Below, in pieces: positions 15,545 to 16,908 of a stretch of 16,908 nucleotides of DNA. Source of the stretch: Caryophanales bacterium UBA4100 (GTDB taxonomy: Bacteria; Bacillota; Bacilli; Paenibacillales; UBA4045); contig DFXU01000009.1 in assembly GCA_002383285.1 (NCBI GenBank), forward strand, positions 2,802 through 19,709, given 5' to 3'. The position numbers and the translations under genes are program-made. Every line of letters begins with the position of its first letter. The first letter of the stretch is position 1. Below the pieces are notes generated by a model. It worked only from the letters and a program-made list of their open reading frames with translations, was not told the origin of the DNA and searched no databases.

Positions 15545-15575
15545 ACTCTCGAATCAGCATCACCAATAGATATTA

Positions 15576-15848
15576 CTAAAATTCCGAATGTCGCTTGAAT
15601 GAAGTTACCTTCTCGATTGCATAGGACATCTCTTTGTAAACATCACTCTCTAGTTGAGCTCGCAGCTGGGTCTTGGCGAATACCTCACCCTTCAACGTAG
15701 ATACATACTTAGCAGGCAGTCGATTTAATGTGATCGCCATAATATCGGCGTACTCCCCATCTTCTAAATTTTGTAGCTCGACATGCCGAAGCATATATTC
15801 CTTCAGACAGCTTCCTACTAATTCTTCCATTAAGTTATGTACGGGCAT
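15576..15848 (-). CDS. ComFB-family small protein
   Basis: A 90-residue soluble protein resembling ComFB. The strongest match is the conserved stretch ADIMAITLNRLPAKYVSTLKGEVFAK in the middle, after an N-terminal NLMEELV helix; both fit the family. ComFB is encoded in the comF competence operon of B. subtilis, where its role is minor. Cyanobacterial relatives have been reported to bind cyclic di-nucleotides. This copy lacks the cysteine cluster of B. subtilis ComFB and has only one cysteine. I chose ATG 15848 because AAGGTG stands 6 bases upstream; the frame also offers ATG 15854 and GTG 15857, both too close to that site. It begins 10 bases after the DUF3397 stop, so the two are probably co-transcribed. 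Function here is unknown. Confidence 0.8.
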   Translation of the reverse strand: MPVHNLMEELVGSCLKEYMLRHVELQNLEDGEYADIMAITLNRLPAKYVSTLKGEVFAKTQLRAQLESDVYKEMSYAIEKVTSFKRHSEF

Positions 15849-15858
15849 CTGCATCACC

Positions 15859-16251
15859 TTATATTTGGATTATACTAATAATTATACCGATTAAGAAGAA
15901 CAAAAGATACATGAAAGCAAGCACTAAAAATCCTAATCTCCACACAGCTCGACCAATCTTAATAGGGTCAACCTTCCCTCTCAGACGGTTCTGAGCATTA
16001 CCAATAAAACCTGCCAGGAGAAGTAAGAACAGTACTATAATCCAGAAGCCCTTGAAGCTAGTACCGAATAATTTATCATACAAGGCCGCCACAGACCCAA
16101 TCAGGAATATCATCGTGATATCAGCCGCCAGGCGAGAGGCTCTCTTCTTATTGCCTGTTATTCCATATCCTATAATCCACACTAATGGAAAAAGAAGGAA
16201 TGTGAAAGTGGCTATTCCCGCATAGATGTTTAGTAACCAATCCCATACCAT
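15859..16251 (-). CDS. DUF3397-family membrane protein
   Basis: A 130-residue protein with four predicted membrane helices (about 6-28, 42-60, 67-87 and 106-129). Short basic loops lie between them (GNKKRASR, QNRLRGK). Length, topology and position near bshC fit the DUF3397 family of Bacillales; no function is known. I prefer ATG 16251 over the in-frame GTG 16257, because the only ribosome-site-like sequence (GGTGG) overlaps or abuts the GTG but lies about 7 bases from the ATG. That site is weak, so the start is uncertain. It precedes the ComFB-family gene by 10 bases. Confidence 0.82.
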   Translation of the reverse strand: MVWDWLLNIYAGIATFTFLLFPLVWIIGYGITGNKKRASRLAADITMIFLIGSVAALYDKLFGTSFKGFWIIVLFLLLLAGFIGNAQNRLRGKVDPIKIGRAVWRLGFLVLAFMYLLFFLIGIIISIIQI

Positions 16252-16365
16252 TGGCACACCACCATAAAATATCGATTAATGATGGATTCCACTCCTAATA
16301 AATACCAACCATCATCGTGTATATATTTCGACAGATTTAACCTAATTCCTGCACACCTAGAATAA

Positions 16366-16409
16366 AGAAAAGATCCCAAGTTCATGCCTTAATAGGCTTA
16401 CTGGGATCC
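16366..16409 (-). terminator. Intrinsic terminator after the RsfA-family gene
   Basis: On the minus strand GATCCCA (16408-16402) pairs with TGGGATC (16378-16372), and a short inner GCCT/AGGC stem lies within. TTTTCTTTATT follows. The two-level hairpin lies about 50 bases after the stop at 16459. The gap from 16252 to 16458 otherwise shows no gene; I saw no convincing promoter for the DUF3397 gene in it. Confidence 0.8.
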
Positions 16410-16458
16410 ATGCTTTACTAGAACTTGCTCCATACTAAATCGTATTGAACAAGCTCCA

Positions 16459-16908
16459 TTATTCAATTCTTTCCAAATTCCCATTTGCGTCCATCTTAAA
16501 TCGTTGCTTGTGTTCTTCTTCTTCTTCAGTAAGAAAGGCGAGCTTACGAGCGCGATCCATAATCTGAATTAAAGCGCGATAATCATCATTAATAACTCGA
16601 TAATCCGTCTGTACGACATTCACTTCTCCAGACAATCTTTCATTCTCTTTCTTCAATTGAATGAGCTCATCATCTCTTTCTTTAAGCGCTTTCTCTAGTA
16701 CTCGGATTTGTCGACTCATTTCCTGATAAGTACTCTTAGATTGACGGAGAAAACGAATAACCCTATCAATCGATATCCCCTCATCACCATTATCTGACTT
16801 TACTTGAGTTGCATCCTCGATATCCATCCCCATCGAGCTTACTGTAACCATTGTCAACTTCTTATTACGCTTCTGTCTTTGCGATTTGGCGATTTGGATT
16901 GCGGCCTC
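16459..16908 (-). CDS. RsfA/GerR-family sporulation regulator, C-terminal part (5' end outside window)
   Basis: C-terminal 149 residues of a putative transcription factor. The frame is open to the window edge and reads EAAIQIAKSQRQKRNKK before the first start-like codon, so TTG 16857 is not the true start. The N-terminal Myb/SANT-like DNA-binding domain lies outside the window. What remains is a linker, then SIDRVIRFLRQSKSTYQEM, a long charged coiled coil with heptad spacing, DYRVINDDYRALIQIMDRARKLAFL and a tail ending KMDANGNLERIE. This pattern fits RsfA-family regulators, which act in sporulation. In B. subtilis the RsfA-like gene gerR (ylbO) lies a few genes upstream of bshC, so synteny favours a GerR equivalent, though which paralogue this is cannot be settled from the C-terminus. 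Confidence 0.82.
   Translation of the reverse strand, partial: EAAIQIAKSQRQKRNKKLTMVTVSSMGMDIEDATQVKSDNGDEGISIDRVIRFLRQSKSTYQEMSRQIRVLEKALKERDDELIQLKKENERLSGEVNVVQTDYRVINDDYRALIQIMDRARKLAFLTEEEEEHKQRFKMDANGNLERIE

Noticed and set aside
16855..16857. TTG start giving a complete 132-residue protein.
   Set aside because: The frame continues without a stop to the window edge and the upstream residues match the RsfA family, so the gene is truncated by the window.
1..16908. Search by eye for CRISPR arrays, insertion sequences, tRNA or rRNA genes, phage genes and toxin-antitoxin or defence modules.
   Set aside because: Nothing was seen. Gene density is high, the largest gap is about 200 bases, and all genes belong to ordinary chromosomal families.

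Overview
The window carries the front half of a division and cell wall (dcw) cluster from an endospore-forming Firmicute, most likely Paenibacillus or a close relative. Three things suggest this: a complete spoVD, an RsfA/GerR-type sporulation regulator, and bacillithiol synthesis (bshC). MurE carries the DNPR signature for meso-diaminopimelate. Every convincing gene lies on the minus strand, so transcription runs from high to low coordinates. No tRNA, rRNA, CRISPR array, insertion sequence or plus-strand gene was found.

Right end (about 16908 to 13800). The C-terminal part of an RsfA/GerR-family regulator enters from outside the window and is closed by a terminator. Next come a four-helix DUF3397 membrane protein and a small ComFB-family protein, closely spaced and also closed by a terminator. 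bshC follows with its own sigma-A-type promoter (TTGACG, 17 bp, TAGAAT).

Middle (about 13800 to 10195). Three genes lie between bshC and mraZ, which are neighbours in Bacillus subtilis. They are an S-adenosylhomocysteine hydrolase (ahcY) with a short C-terminus, a class I SAM-dependent methyltransferase behind a terminator and its own promoter, and a DUF4349 lipoprotein. A perfect bidirectional hairpin terminator separates this block from the dcw cluster.

Left (about 10170 to 1). The order is mraZ, rsmH, ftsL, pbpB, spoVD, murE, murF, mraY, with mraY cut by the window edge. Three tandem 10-bp AAGTGGT repeats just upstream of mraZ are a probable MraZ operator. MurE and MurF build UDP-MurNAc-pentapeptide, MraY moves it to the lipid carrier, and FtsL with PbpB performs septal transpeptidation. 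SpoVD is the paralogue used for spore cortex synthesis. Its two cysteines near the active site match the known redox switch of B. subtilis SpoVD. A 16-bp bulged inverted repeat lies before spoVD and an extended -10 promoter before murE, so the cluster probably has internal control points.

The window is mostly well-known housekeeping content. I see no clear new multi-gene system. The points most worth following are regulatory structures and the ahcY/methyltransferase/lipoprotein insertion.
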